Assembly: GCF_001293565.1 (NCBI RefSeq) | Contig: NZ_JXMU01000013.1 | Span: 62,001 to 126,000, forward strand | Direction: 5' to 3' | DNA from: Ahrensia marina | GTDB lineage: Bacteria; Pseudomonadota; Alphaproteobacteria; Rhizobiales; Rhizobiaceae | Length of the DNA: 64,000 bases | Shown here: piece after piece, positions 36,465 to 45,647 of the stretch | Layout of the letters: the number at the start of each line of letters is the position of its first letter | Position numbering within the stretch: position 1 is the first letter of the stretch | Made by a program: the position numbers and the translations under genes | Notes under the pieces: model-generated | Told to the model about the DNA's origin: nothing | Databases searched by the model: none | Seen by the model: the letters and a program-made list of their open reading frames with translations, nothing else

Positions 36465-36782
36465 TTACGCTCCGGTTTGTTTAATGTCGGCTTGCTTGCC
36501 GTGAAAATAATTGGATGGACCGCGCGTGCGAAACTCCTCGCGGAAATGGTTCGGGGCTGGCGTGCCGTCTTCGTTTATTTCAATCTGCATGGCATAAGCA
36601 CCAACGATAGAACCCGGTTGCCCATTTGCGATGTCGAGCATCGTCTCAACCTGTTCGGGTGAGTTGGCAATATGTGCCTTCGCAATCTCGCGCGACCAAG
36701 TGCCGTCCGCTTTAAGATAGATCACATCGCCTTCGAAAAGATCGTTGGCAGTGATGATCTGAGGTACAAATTTGCGAGCCAT
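36465..36782 (-). CDS. DUF2849-domain protein of the sulfur operon
   Basis: The protein has 105 residues. A small beta-rich domain, with Thr-Ala-Asn-Asp-Leu-Phe-Glu-Gly-Asp-Val-Ile-Tyr and Gly-Ala-Tyr-Ala-Met-Gln-Ile. DUF2849 occurs in alphaproteobacteria between cysG and cysI. No reaction is known. It starts at the cysG stop as TAATG and ends two bases before cysI, so it is firmly inside the operon. Confidence 0.88.
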   Translation of the reverse strand: MARKFVPQIITANDLFEGDVIYLKADGTWSREIAKAHIANSPEQVETMLDIANGQPGSIVGAYAMQIEINEDGTPAPNHFREEFRTRGPSNYFHGKQADIKQTGA

Positions 36783-38197
36783 TACAACGCTCCTGCAGTG
36801 TATAATTCTGGTGTTGTTTCAAGTGCCGTTGATGCGGCAACGGCATCGCGCGGCGAAAGGCCATACAAGAGAACCGCCGGTCCGGTGATTGAAGCGGCGT
36901 TAAGCGCATCAGGCAGTTCAGCCAAAGTCGTTGATATTATCTTCTGGTTACTGCGTGATACGTTTTCAACGGCTGTCACAGGTGTATCGGCGCTGGCACC
37001 GTGCATGAGCAAACGGCCACGCAAAAAGCTCGCCGCGCGCAAGCCCATATAAATCGCAGCTGCCGAACCTTCTTTGGCAAGTTCGCGCCATTCATGTTCC
37101 GCAAAGCCTTGTGTCTCACGGCCGGTAATTATACGCAGCGAAGAATTGCGTCCACGGCGGGTTAACGAGATGCCAATGGTTGCTGCCGCAGCCGAGGCGG
37201 ATGTGATGCCCGGCACGATATCAAAAGCAATGGCGGCTTCATCAAGCGCATCAAGCTCTTCATCCAGGCGGCCAAAAATCGCCGGATCACCAGATTTAAG
37301 ACGTGCAATTTGTGCGCCTTTTTTTGCATGCTTAATCATAAGCGCGTTGATATCTTCCTGCTTCCAGGAAGGGCCATAGCCTTTTTTACCAACTTCGATC
37401 ACGATCGCTTCGCGGCGGGCGAGTTCCAAAATCGCTTGCGGTACAAGCTGGTCGTGCAAAACAACATCGGCTTCATGCAGAAGGCGGCGTGCTTTAAGCG
37501 TTAACAAGTCCGGATCGCCCGGGCCTGTGCCGATTAAAGAAACGTGTCCCTCACGCGGGCGTGTTTCAATAGCGTCAGTCAGCAGGTCGTTAAGTGTTTC
37601 ATTGACTGCTTTCTCGCCGCCAGCTTGAAGGGCGGCATCGCCTGCGCCTTCATAATACCGGCTCCAGAAATCCCTGCGGATACGACCTTGAGGCAACATA
37701 TCTGCACGGCCCCGAAAAGCCTGACCGATACGGGCGAGAATACCAAGCGAAGCGGGCAGGCGGCTTTCGATATCGGCTTTAATGCGCCGTGCAAGAACGG
37801 GCGCAGCGCCTTCGGTACCGATTGCTATTGTGACCGGATCACGGTCAACAATGGCAGGCGTAATGAATTGACTGTCTTCAAGATTGTCGACGATATTTGT
37901 CAGCGCACCTGCATCACGGCCGATTTGAGCGACGCGGGCATCTTCCACATCATCTTCGTTCGCTGCATAGAGCATAGCAGCTTCATCTGCATCACCTGCT
38001 TTAAGCGCGCGCTCAACAAGCGTGAGTTTGCCTTCGGCAGACCACACACGCACTTGAGTTTCCGCGTTGGTACCGTAAACAAAGATGTTAGCCTCTGTTT
38101 TCAGCAGCAAACGCAGTTTTGCAATGGCGCATTCACCTGCACCGGACACAATAACGCGGCGATCGGCAACATTTAAAAAGACTGGAAAATGACGCAT
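36782..38197 (-). CDS. cysG: Sirohaem synthase (multifunctional)
   Basis: The protein has 471 residues. The N-terminal third is the precorrin-2 dehydrogenase/ferrochelatase with an NAD fold, starting Phe-Pro-Val-Phe-Leu-Asn-Val-Ala-Asp-Arg. The C-terminal half is the uroporphyrinogen-III C-methyltransferase, with Leu-Ile-Gly-Thr-Gly-Pro-Gly-Asp-Pro-Asp-Leu-Leu-Thr and Val-Pro-Gly-Ile-Thr-Ser. It makes sirohaem for CysI. It is the first gene of the sulfur operon and is divergent from hemA. Confidence 0.95.
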   Translation of the reverse strand: MRHFPVFLNVADRRVIVSGAGECAIAKLRLLLKTEANIFVYGTNAETQVRVWSAEGKLTLVERALKAGDADEAAMLYAANEDDVEDARVAQIGRDAGALTNIVDNLEDSQFITPAIVDRDPVTIAIGTEGAAPVLARRIKADIESRLPASLGILARIGQAFRGRADMLPQGRIRRDFWSRYYEGAGDAALQAGGEKAVNETLNDLLTDAIETRPREGHVSLIGTGPGDPDLLTLKARRLLHEADVVLHDQLVPQAILELARREAIVIEVGKKGYGPSWKQEDINALMIKHAKKGAQIARLKSGDPAIFGRLDEELDALDEAAIAFDIVPGITSASAAAATIGISLTRRGRNSSLRIITGRETQGFAEHEWRELAKEGSAAAIYMGLRAASFLRGRLLMHGASADTPVTAVENVSRSNQKIISTTLAELPDALNAASITGPAVLLYGLSPRDAVAASTALETTPELYTAGAL

Positions 38198-38474
38198 AGG
38201 CTTTCCTTTTCAACAGTCCGGAAAATAGGGTTTCGGATGTACGTGTATAAGGAATGGAATTCCAATTTATGATGTATCTGGGGTATTTTCGTTTTTTCAG
38301 GCGCTAAAAGCGATCACATGCGCTTGATTGACAAGTGCGCTTCTTTTTCACAGGTTGCGACAATCGGTCAGTTTCGAACTATTCCAATTTGGGTGATACC
38401 CCGTTATAGGGTCCTTAGAAAATTGAATGAAAGCGGCGCTGGTATTTAAGTGTTGCGGACGAAGGGTTAGAGTT
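38198..38474. promoter_or_regulatory. Divergent cysG/hemA upstream region
   Basis: A perfect palindrome TGGAATTCCA is at 38255-38264, on the cysG side. A hairpin with arms GCGCTTG (38320-38326) and CAAGTGC (38332-38338), followed by TTCTTTTT, is on the hemA side. A partial hemA promoter is possible with TTGCGA at 38355 and CTATTC at 38379. Which protein binds is unknown. Confidence 0.35.
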
Positions 38475-39692
38475 TTGGATTTTAATCGCTTTTTTGCCGA
38501 GAAACTTGAAGGCTTGGTCGAAGCAGGCAACTACCGCGTGTTTGCTGACCTCGAGCGCAAGGCCGGCGCATTTCCAAAAGCGCTGCGTCACCGTGAAGAC
38601 GGTACGACCCATGAAGTAACCGTGTGGTGTTCTAACGATTATCTTGGAATGGGGCAGCATCCGTCTGTAACGTCCGCGATGCATGAAGCGATTGACAAAT
38701 GCGGCACAGGTGCAGGCGGCACGCGCAATATTTCCGGTACCAATCATTACCATGTAAAACTCGAAGAAGAGCTTGCTGATCTTCACGGTAAGGAAGATGC
38801 GCTTATTTTCACGTCGGGTTACGTGTCCAACTGGGCAGCGCTTGGAACTTTGCTGACCAAAATTCCGAATATCATTTGCTATACAGATGCGCTGAACCAC
38901 GCATCCATGATAGAGGGCATCCGCCATTCGCGCTGCGAAAAACGTATTTTCCGCCACAACGACGTTGCTCATCTTGAAGAGCTAATGGCTCAGGATGATC
39001 CGAATGCGCCGAAGCTTGTAGCCTTTGAAAGCGTCTATTCAATGGACGGCGATATCGCGCCGATTGAAGAAATTTGCGATGTTGCTGATAAATTTGGCGC
39101 TCTCAAATATATCGACGAAGTTCATGCTGTTGGCATGTATGGCCCGCGCGGCGGCGGCGTTGCAGAGCGCGAAGGCATCATGCACCGTTTGGATGTTATC
39201 GAGGGCACACTCGGTAAAGCTTTCGGCGTGATGGGCGGTTACATAACCGGTTCTAAAAACCTTATTGATTTCGTCCGTTCATTTGCCTCCGGCTTTATCT
39301 TTTCCACGGCTTTGCCACCGGCAGTGGCCGCGGGCGCAACGGCCTCTATCAAACATCTGAAAGCAAGCCGTATTGAGCGCGAAGCGCAGAAACGTAATGT
39401 TGCAGCTGTGCGTGCCGCATTCGATAAACGCGGTATTCCGCATATGCCGAACCCGAGCCATATCGTTCCGGTTATGGTTGGTGATGCTGCAAAATGTAAG
39501 TGGATTTCCGACATTCTGCTCGAGCAGCACGGCATATATGTTCAGCCGATCAATTACCCGACAGTGCCTGTTGGCACAGAGCGTTTACGGATTACGCCGA
39601 CACCGGCTCATTCGCCTGAGGACATTGCACATCTGGTAAGCTCACTAAGTGAACTGTGGTCTCAGTGCGCTTTGGCCCGTCAGGTCGCCTGA
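38475..39692 (+). CDS. hemA: 5-aminolevulinate synthase
   Basis: The protein has 405 residues from a TTG start. It condenses glycine and succinyl-CoA. The PLP lysine is Lys248 in Gly-Thr-Leu-Gly-Lys-Ala-Phe-Gly, the same number as in Rhodobacter HemA, and the Asp214 contact is in Asp-Glu-Val-His. The Asp-Phe-Asn-Arg-Phe-Phe start is the family start, and GAAGGG lies upstream. An ATG at 38427 would add sixteen unrelated residues. This is the Shemin pathway of alphaproteobacteria. Confidence 0.95.
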   Translation: MDFNRFFAEKLEGLVEAGNYRVFADLERKAGAFPKALRHREDGTTHEVTVWCSNDYLGMGQHPSVTSAMHEAIDKCGTGAGGTRNISGTNHYHVKLEEELADLHGKEDALIFTSGYVSNWAALGTLLTKIPNIICYTDALNHASMIEGIRHSRCEKRIFRHNDVAHLEELMAQDDPNAPKLVAFESVYSMDGDIAPIEEICDVADKFGALKYIDEVHAVGMYGPRGGGVAEREGIMHRLDVIEGTLGKAFGVMGGYITGSKNLIDFVRSFASGFIFSTALPPAVAAGATASIKHLKASRIEREAQKRNVAAVRAAFDKRGIPHMPNPSHIVPVMVGDAAKCKWISDILLEQHGIYVQPINYPTVPVGTERLRITPTPAHSPEDIAHLVSSLSELWSQCALARQVA

Positions 39693-39725
39693 CTTAACCA
39701 ATCAGCGTAAGTGATTCAAAAGAAA

Positions 39726-39752
39726 CAAGCTTTAGCGGTTGGCTAAAGCTTG
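39726..39752. terminator. Terminator hairpin between hemA and the CoA-transferase gene
   Basis: A perfect eleven-base-pair stem, CAAGCTTTAGC with GCTAAAGCTTG and a five-base loop. On the minus strand it is followed by TTTCTTTT. It lies between convergent genes and may serve both. Confidence 0.7.
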
Positions 39753-39793
39753 ACTATCGTTGAATCAATTTGTGAGCATCTTCATTTATTGCT

Positions 39794-40963
39794 TCAGCTT
39801 TTAGCTGGCCATCCGCCCGTCAGTTCATGCAAAATGCTCTCTGTGTCCGCGCCTAATGCGGGGGCTGTCGCATTGTTTGATGTTGTTCCTCCATTAATGA
39901 AAAATGGAGAGCGAACACCGGGCACGCCCAGTGATGTCGCGATTTGCAGTTCGCGCGCTTTGACATGCGGGTCGTTGAACATGTCCTCGATCGTGTTGAT
40001 GGCACCGACAGGAACGGCATGATTTTCGCAAGCTTCAATCAATGTATCGCGTTTCCAGTTTGACGTTATTGCAGCCAGTTGCTCCGTCAAAGCGCTGCGG
40101 TTTTCTACGCGGCTCTGATTAGTCAGGAACAGTGGATTTCGTGCCAATTCACCGACTTTCAAAATCTCGCATAGCCGGGCAAACTGGCCATCATTTCCGA
40201 CTGCTAATATGATGTGTCCATCCTGCACCGGAATGACTTGGTATGGCGCGATATTGGGGTGTGCATTGCCAAGGCGGGAAGGTGCCGTACCGGTCGCAAG
40301 ATAGTTCATATTCTGATTGGCGAGAGACGCGGCCATCACCTCCATCAATGCAATATCGATGTGGCTACCCTTGTTTTGTTTGAGTGCCTGGACGAGCGCT
40401 GCGTTGATTGCAGCAACCGCATAAAGCCCTGTCAGAATATCAGTGATGGCAACGCCGGCTTTCATGGGCTGTCCATCCGGTTCGCCGGTAATCGACATAA
40501 AGCCGCTCATTCCCTGAATGATGAAGTCATATCCGGCACGGTGCGCATATGGCCCGTTTTGCCCAAAACCGGTTATCGAGCAATAGACGAGCTTTGGGTT
40601 GGTTTTGGAAACACTTTCATAGTCGAGGCCGAACTTTTTCAAGCCGCCGACTTTGTAGTTCTCAATCACAACATCTGCCGAATTGATCAGCTTTTTAAGT
40701 GCCGCGAGATGTTCAGGATTTTTCAGATCAAGCGCCGCTGAGCGTTTGCCGCGGTTTGTCGAATGGAAATAGGCGGCGGATAAATCCTCGCTATTTGCGC
40801 CTTTTATGAAAGGAGGCCCCCAATGGCGGGTTTCATCGCCGCCATCGGGATTTTCTATCTTAATGACATCGGCACCAAAATCACCGAGCAGTTGCCCTGC
40901 CCACGGGCCGGCCAATACGCGCGCCAGTTCGACAACGCGTATGCCTTCGAGCGGCTTAGGCAT
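39794..40963 (-). CDS. CaiB/BaiF-family CoA-transferase
   Basis: The protein has 389 residues. A class III CoA-transferase, with Leu-Ala-Arg-Val-Leu-Ala-Gly-Pro near the start, Asp-Val-Val-Ile-Glu-Asn-Tyr-Lys-Val, and the Ile-Thr-Asp-Ile-Leu-Thr-Gly-Leu region with the predicted nucleophile Asp. Such enzymes move CoA between organic acids such as formate, oxalate or succinate. The acids used here cannot be read. It overlaps the TerC-like gene by eight bases. Confidence 0.9.
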   Translation of the reverse strand: MPKPLEGIRVVELARVLAGPWAGQLLGDFGADVIKIENPDGGDETRHWGPPFIKGANSEDLSAAYFHSTNRGKRSAALDLKNPEHLAALKKLINSADVVIENYKVGGLKKFGLDYESVSKTNPKLVYCSITGFGQNGPYAHRAGYDFIIQGMSGFMSITGEPDGQPMKAGVAITDILTGLYAVAAINAALVQALKQNKGSHIDIALMEVMAASLANQNMNYLATGTAPSRLGNAHPNIAPYQVIPVQDGHIILAVGNDGQFARLCEILKVGELARNPLFLTNQSRVENRSALTEQLAAITSNWKRDTLIEACENHAVPVGAINTIEDMFNDPHVKARELQIATSLGVPGVRSPFFINGGTTSNNATAPALGADTESILHELTGGWPAKS

Positions 40964-41780
40964 CCAGATTTGTCGTGCCGGTTTTACGCTGCATCATCTG
41001 CTTTTCAGCCATGAGTTTGCGCTGGTAACGGCCTTGAACAATTTCCACCAGAACCATTGTGACAAGCACGAAGTAGAATGTTGTTTTGCTCATCGCTTCG
41101 ACCGAGTAGCCGAAGAATTTAAGGTGCGCCAAGTGTCCGCCTTCTGTCGTTAGCAAGATGCCAACCAGAAGAAGAACGAAAAGGCCAACGACTTCATACA
41201 TGCGATTGCGGTTCAGGAAGTTTGCGACTGTTTCCGCCATGACGACCATTAATACGCCCGATATGATAATGGCGGTTACCATCACGATGAAATTATCTGT
41301 CAGGGCAACAGCCGAAAGAACGGTATCGAAAGAAAATACAACGTTCATCGCGACAATCCAGAACAGCGCTCTGGTAACAGAGGTCATGGCACGCTTACCC
41401 ATATCATGGTCCATGTCGTCCAGTGCCAGCATATGCGTAATTTCTTTGATGGCGGTGTACATCAAGAAAACACCACCGGCCAAAACGATAATGGCGTGTC
41501 CGCTGACTTCGCCTTCAGCAATACCTATCCAGTTGAATGTGTAGAACGGTTCTTGGAAAATCTTGATCAGTTGGAGAACAACAAAAAGAAGAACGATACG
41601 GAAGACAATCGCAAGGATAATGCCCAAACGGCGCACACGCGCTTCATGCTGCGCGCCGACTTTCTTTGCTTCCAATGAGATATAAAGCAAATTGTCAAAA
41701 CCGAGCACTGTCTCAAGTGCTGTCAGAATGAGAAAAGTAATCAGATTGTCTATCGTAAATAGACCGGCGAACAATTCCAT
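40956..41780 (-). CDS. TerC/YgdQ-family integral membrane protein
   Basis: The protein has 274 residues with about seven membrane helices. The typical motifs are Leu-Glu-Thr-Val-Leu-Gly-Phe-Asp-Asn-Leu near residue 21 and Val-Phe-Ser-Phe-Asp-Thr-Val-Leu-Ser-Ala near 148. The acidic residues in these motifs lie in helices. TerC relatives are linked to tellurite resistance and metal export, including manganese, but the role in this branch is unproven. The C-terminus is basic. Confidence 0.87.
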   Translation of the reverse strand: MELFAGLFTIDNLITFLILTALETVLGFDNLLYISLEAKKVGAQHEARVRRLGIILAIVFRIVLLFVVLQLIKIFQEPFYTFNWIGIAEGEVSGHAIIVLAGGVFLMYTAIKEITHMLALDDMDHDMGKRAMTSVTRALFWIVAMNVVFSFDTVLSAVALTDNFIVMVTAIIISGVLMVVMAETVANFLNRNRMYEVVGLFVLLLVGILLTTEGGHLAHLKFFGYSVEAMSKTTFYFVLVTMVLVEIVQGRYQRKLMAEKQMMQRKTGTTNLDA

Positions 41781-41879
41781 TGCGTTTTCTCCAAGAAACT
41801 TTTGATGCAGTATTAGCAGAGCGCTATATGGTCGTCACCCTAGCTTTGTCTGATTGCGGTGGAAAATAGAGCGTCAAAA

Positions 41880-42824
41880 CTATTTGTCAGTACACGCGTG
41901 CAAAAAATCAATAAATGCTTCAGTCGCAGCACTTTGATCTGTGTCGTTTAAAGTTTCGTGTCTGGCGCTGGGGAAAACAATTTTTTTCACTGCGGTAAAG
42001 CCATTGCTTTGAAGCCGCTTGAATTGATGGTGGGTAGCAGCCGAATTATCTGTTGCCGGATCCCGGCCACCGCCAAGAAGCTGGATAGGCAGTGCTTTTG
42101 CTTTTCCGTTGGCGCCGCGTACATCGCCGCCTTTGAACACCAATTCAAAAATATCCTGCCACATTGAAACCGAAGCGTTCCAACCGCAGTCCGGATCAGC
42201 GATATAAGCGTCGACCTCGTTGTCGATATGGGAAAGCCAGTCAAAATCGGTGCGCCGGTTCGGAATCTTTTGGACCCAACTATCGAAAGTCAATTTAGGC
42301 AATAAACGCGATGGAATGTCAGAACCAAGCCTGAAGCGTTCATAATGCAATATGCCTTGCGCCAGGCGGCCGGCAATTCCACCGGAAAAATTGGCGTTCC
42401 AGACCGCCGCGCCAGCCAGCCGCTCGGCATGTGCAAGCGCATAATTCATGGTAATCAAACCGCCCATTGAGTGACCAAACATCACAAGCGGAAGGTCCGG
42501 ATGTTGCGCGCGGGCGTTTTCTTGCACTGCTGCGCAATCAAGCAGCACTTTTTCCACGCCATTTCCGTTAAGTGAAAAAACGCCTTGAGGAGCATCTTTG
42601 GCTGTTGTGCGACCGTGGCCACGGTGATCATGCGCATAGACGTGGCAGCCGGACTCGCTCAAAATGGTTGCAAAGCGGGCATAGCGTTCAGCATGCTCGG
42701 CAAGACCATGATTAATATGAACGATGCAATGTCCGCTGCTGGCAGCGTGTTTGACATAACAATTTATGTCCGTACCTGAGGTGCTTGCAATTTTTTTGGT
42801 CTTGTCAAACTTGTATTCGGTCAT
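41880..42824 (-). CDS. Alpha/beta hydrolase, monoacylglycerol lipase-like
   Basis: The protein has 314 residues. The nucleophile elbow Phe-Gly-His-Ser-Met-Gly-Gly has Ser119. An Asp in Gly-Gly-Gly-Arg-Asp-Pro and a His in Ala-Arg-His-Glu-Thr complete the triad. The His-Gly-Leu-Ala-Glu-His oxyanion-region and Asp-His-Arg-Gly-His-Gly are those of the lysophospholipase/monoglyceride lipase family (Hydrolase_4). It is cytoplasmic by lack of a signal. The substrate is unknown. Confidence 0.88.
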   Translation of the reverse strand: MTEYKFDKTKKIASTSGTDINCYVKHAASSGHCIVHINHGLAEHAERYARFATILSESGCHVYAHDHRGHGRTTAKDAPQGVFSLNGNGVEKVLLDCAAVQENARAQHPDLPLVMFGHSMGGLITMNYALAHAERLAGAAVWNANFSGGIAGRLAQGILHYERFRLGSDIPSRLLPKLTFDSWVQKIPNRRTDFDWLSHIDNEVDAYIADPDCGWNASVSMWQDIFELVFKGGDVRGANGKAKALPIQLLGGGRDPATDNSAATHHQFKRLQSNGFTAVKKIVFPSARHETLNDTDQSAATEAFIDFLHACTDK

Positions 42825-42892
42825 GTTTGAGACGCGCTCCTTAAATATAAGGTGCGCGTCGTTATTTATGCAGTCAAGTCTAAGATAGAGCG

Positions 42893-43435
42893 TTAGTAAA
42901 CAATACTACCATTTACATAGTGCTCATGCAGTGAAGCAGCCAGAAGCTTGTATTCTCGGGCTTCAGTGCCGACACGATCCTTGATTTCTGACAACTGGAT
43001 AACCGCACCGGCGCGGTCGCCTTTTTTCAGCAATGCCTGGCCCATATAGGATCGCGCCAGTGTGTAATCGGGATTAATTGAAAGTGCGGTGCGATAATGC
43101 GCCAGTCCTTTGTCGATATTGCCGGCATTACGGCTGGAAAAGCCAAGATAGTTCTGCACTTCGGCCGTTTGCTTGTTCTCGATTTTATTGAGTACTTTCA
43201 CAGCTTCTTCAAAACGTCCGGCATAGGCGAGGGCGCGGCCATTATCCAGAAGATCAGCATCGTTGAGAGATGATTCCTCTTCTTTCACGCACTCTTTGGC
43301 CTTTTTGTCATAAACTTCGCCATCAGCGCATTTTTCAACTTTTGCGGCAGGTTCGCTTGATGATCCGGCAGCCATGGCTGAATTGAGCGTGAATGTCGCA
43401 ATGCTCGCGCTCAGGACGATGCGTAAAATGTTCAT
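42893..43435 (-). CDS. Exported TPR-repeat protein
   Basis: The protein has 180 residues from the ATG at 43435, which has GGGAG upstream and starts a signal peptide (Met-Asn-Ile-Leu-Arg-Ile-Val-Leu). After a short cysteine-containing region (Cys-x-Asp-Gly-Glu-Val-Tyr), at least two tetratricopeptide repeats are seen, for example Ala-Gly-Asn-Ile-Asp-Lys-Gly-Leu-Ala-His-Tyr and Leu-Leu-Lys-Lys-Gly-Asp-Arg-Ala. It should be a periplasmic adaptor. The function is not known. Confidence 0.83.
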   Translation of the reverse strand: MNILRIVLSASIATFTLNSAMAAGSSSEPAAKVEKCADGEVYDKKAKECVKEEESSLNDADLLDNGRALAYAGRFEEAVKVLNKIENKQTAEVQNYLGFSSRNAGNIDKGLAHYRTALSINPDYTLARSYMGQALLKKGDRAGAVIQLSEIKDRVGTEAREYKLLAASLHEHYVNGSIVY

Positions 43436-43632
43436 TTCATTCTCCCAAGTTACTCTGTAAAGTAATGACGGTTTCCTGCGCAAAATGGTTTCAAAGATGA
43501 GAAAGCTTTTTGAAGCCAACGCTTTTGCCGGATCATGACATCATTCTGGTATCGCTTGAATGCTTACCTTGCCCCGCCGCAGATTTTCCCATAGAGATCG
43601 GCAAAACTTCAAATATTTGGAACCGAGTTAAG

Positions 43633-45282
43633 ATGGCACGCCAATACATTTATCATATGTCCGGCCTCAATAAGGTCTATGGATCAAAGAAAATTCTAGA
43701 GAACATTCACCTGCAATTTTATGGCGATGCCAAGATCGGTATTTTGGGGCCAAATGGTGCGGGTAAGTCCACAGTCATGCGCATTATGGCTGGCTTGGAT
43801 AATGAATTTACCGGCGAAGCATGGCTTGCTGAAGGTGCGACCCGTGGATATCTGCCGCAAGAACCGCAATTGGATCCAAATCTAAACGTCATGGAAAATG
43901 TTATGCTCGGCGTGGCGGACAAGAAAGCTATTCTTGATCGCTATAACGAGTTGATGATGAACTATTCCGACGAGACAGCCGAAGAGGGTGCAAAGCTTCA
44001 GGATGTGATCGACAGCCAAAACCTCTGGGATTTGGAAAGTCAGGTCGAGCAGGCAATGGACGCGCTAAGATGTCCTCCGGCTGATGCGTCAGTTGAAAAC
44101 CTTTCCGGCGGTGAAATTCGCCGTATCGCCCTTTGTCAATTGCTGTTGAGCCAGCCTGATATGCTGTTGCTTGACGAACCGACCAACCATTTGGACGCTG
44201 AAACAATTGCTTGGCTGGAAAAGCATTTGCGTGAATATCCGGGCTCTGTTCTGATGATTACCCACGATCGTTACTTCCTTGATAACGTAACGGGCTGGAT
44301 TCTCGAGTTGGACCGTGGCCGTGGCATTCCATACGAAGGCAACTACACCGCTTACTTGCAAGCCAAAGCAAAGCGCTTGCAGCAGGAAGGACGCGAAGAA
44401 GCGGCCAAGCAAAAAGCGCTGTCCCGTGAGCAGGAATGGATCGCGTCCTCACCAAAAGCACGTCAGGCAAAATCAAAAGCCCGTATCAAGGCATATGATG
44501 AACTGGTGGAAACAGCCAACAAGCGCAAGCCGGGTGATGCACAGATTATCATTCCGGCCGGTGAGCGCCTTGGAAATGTCGTGATCGAGGCCGAAGGGCT
44601 TACCAAAGGTTATGGCGACCGTGTTCTCATTGATAATCTGTCATTCAAATTGCCTCCGGGCGGTATTGTCGGTGTGATCGGGCCAAATGGTGCAGGTAAA
44701 TCGACGCTGTTCCGCATGATTACAGGGCAGGAACAGCCAGATAGCGGTACAATCACAATCGGTGAAACTGTTAATCTTTCTTATGTTGACCAGAGCCGCG
44801 ACGCGCTCGACCCGAAGAAAACTGTCTGGGAAGAGATTTCGGGTGGAAATGATCTAATCAAGCTCGGCAACCATGAAATGAACAGCCGTGCTTATTGCGG
44901 CGCGTTTAACTTCAAAGGCGGAGATCAGCAGCAGCCTGTTGGCACTTTATCCGGTGGTCAGCGTAACCGCGTTCACCTTGCCAAGATGGTCAAGGCGGGC
45001 GGCAATGTGTTGTTGCTCGACGAGCCGACCAACGATCTGGACACCGAAACTTTGGCAGCGCTTGAAGAGGCGCTGGAAAACTACGCTGGCTGCGCCGTTG
45101 TCATCAGCCACGACAGGATGTTCCTTGACCGCTTGGCAACACATATCCTTGCATTTGAAGGCGATAGCCATGTTGAGTGGTTTGAAGGTAACTTCGAGGA
45201 TTATGAGAAGGACAAGATTCGCCGTCTCGGACCTGAAAGCGTAAACCCGAAGCGTGTTACCTATAAAAAGCTAACGCGCTAA
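43633..45282 (+). CDS. ettA: Energy-dependent translational throttle protein (ABC-F)
   Basis: The protein has 549 residues from the ATG at 43633. Two ABC domains without membrane parts each have Gly-Pro-Asn-Gly-Ala-Gly-Lys-Ser-Thr (first at 39-47), Leu-Ser-Gly-Gly-Glu/Gln and Asp-Glu-Pro-Thr-Asn. A charged interdomain linker with Lys-Ala-Lys-Ala-Arg-Ile lies between them, which enters the ribosomal E site. EttA gates the first peptide bond according to ATP/ADP level. Size and start match E. coli EttA. The longer frame from 43510 is not real. Confidence 0.96.
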   Translation: MARQYIYHMSGLNKVYGSKKILENIHLQFYGDAKIGILGPNGAGKSTVMRIMAGLDNEFTGEAWLAEGATRGYLPQEPQLDPNLNVMENVMLGVADKKAILDRYNELMMNYSDETAEEGAKLQDVIDSQNLWDLESQVEQAMDALRCPPADASVENLSGGEIRRIALCQLLLSQPDMLLLDEPTNHLDAETIAWLEKHLREYPGSVLMITHDRYFLDNVTGWILELDRGRGIPYEGNYTAYLQAKAKRLQQEGREEAAKQKALSREQEWIASSPKARQAKSKARIKAYDELVETANKRKPGDAQIIIPAGERLGNVVIEAEGLTKGYGDRVLIDNLSFKLPPGGIVGVIGPNGAGKSTLFRMITGQEQPDSGTITIGETVNLSYVDQSRDALDPKKTVWEEISGGNDLIKLGNHEMNSRAYCGAFNFKGGDQQQPVGTLSGGQRNRVHLAKMVKAGGNVLLLDEPTNDLDTETLAALEEALENYAGCAVVISHDRMFLDRLATHILAFEGDSHVEWFEGNFEDYEKDKIRRLGPESVNPKRVTYKKLTR

Positions 45283-45304
45283 CATCATATATATCATAAT
45301 TAGG

Positions 45305-45338
45305 CCGCCGGTTTGTTTATTCAGACCGGCGGTTTTTT
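45305..45338 (+). terminator. Intrinsic terminator after ettA
   Basis: An eight-base-pair GC-rich stem, CCGCCGGT with ACCGGCGG, and a T6 run. Confidence 0.92.
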
Positions 45339-45424
45339 ATTGGTATGAATTGCTCAACGCTTCCGCCCGTAAGCAGAGCTAGAGCATTCGTCAAAATATT
45401 GGATGGAAAGAAAACAAGACCCAA

Positions 45425-45548
45425 AAATGAAAAAGACCGGACTGCGGGAGGAGGATGCAGTCCGGTCATAATTCTTGGATCAAGCTGGGAGGAGGATGCT
45501 TGACCCTGACCAACAACACCATCTGGGAGGAATTATGTGCTGTTGTTG
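45425..45548 (-). ncRNA. AbcR-like (alpha-r15 type) trans-acting small RNA
   Basis: On the minus strand three hairpins follow each other. The first has arms CAACAACA/TGTTGTTG with TTCCTCCC in the loop. The second has TCAAGC/GCTTGA (45480-45503) with ATCCTCCTCCCA in the loop. The last has a perfect eleven-base-pair stem (45435-45467) with ATCCTCCTCCC in the loop and TTTTT after, so it is the terminator. Each loop is an anti-Shine-Dalgarno. The size, about 120 bases, and its place next to a LysR gene and trxB match AbcR RNAs of rhizobia, which block ABC-transporter mRNAs with Hfq. Confidence 0.8.
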
Positions 45549-45554
45549 AAAAGA

Positions 45555-45583
45555 GATATGCGCCTTTTAATGAATTTGTGCAA
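45555..45583 (-). promoter_or_regulatory. Promoter of the AbcR-like RNA
   Basis: TTGCAC (45578-45583) and CATATC (45555-45560) on the minus strand are separated by 17 bases and place transcription start near 45548, at the first stem. Matches to consensus are partial. Confidence 0.55.
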
Positions 45584-45647
45584 TGCAGCAATTTGCAATG
45601 CTGCCATGCAAAAAATGCATAGCTTAGTTGTTGAAATGGCTAATCTT

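Noticed and set aside
38320-38348. Hairpin plus T-rich stretch as a terminator before hemA
   Set aside because: No plus-strand gene precedes it and the stem has only seven pairs with a wobble; it is kept only as a possible control element.
38415-38972. 185-residue minus-strand frame
   Set aside because: Antisense to hemA; no recognisable domain.
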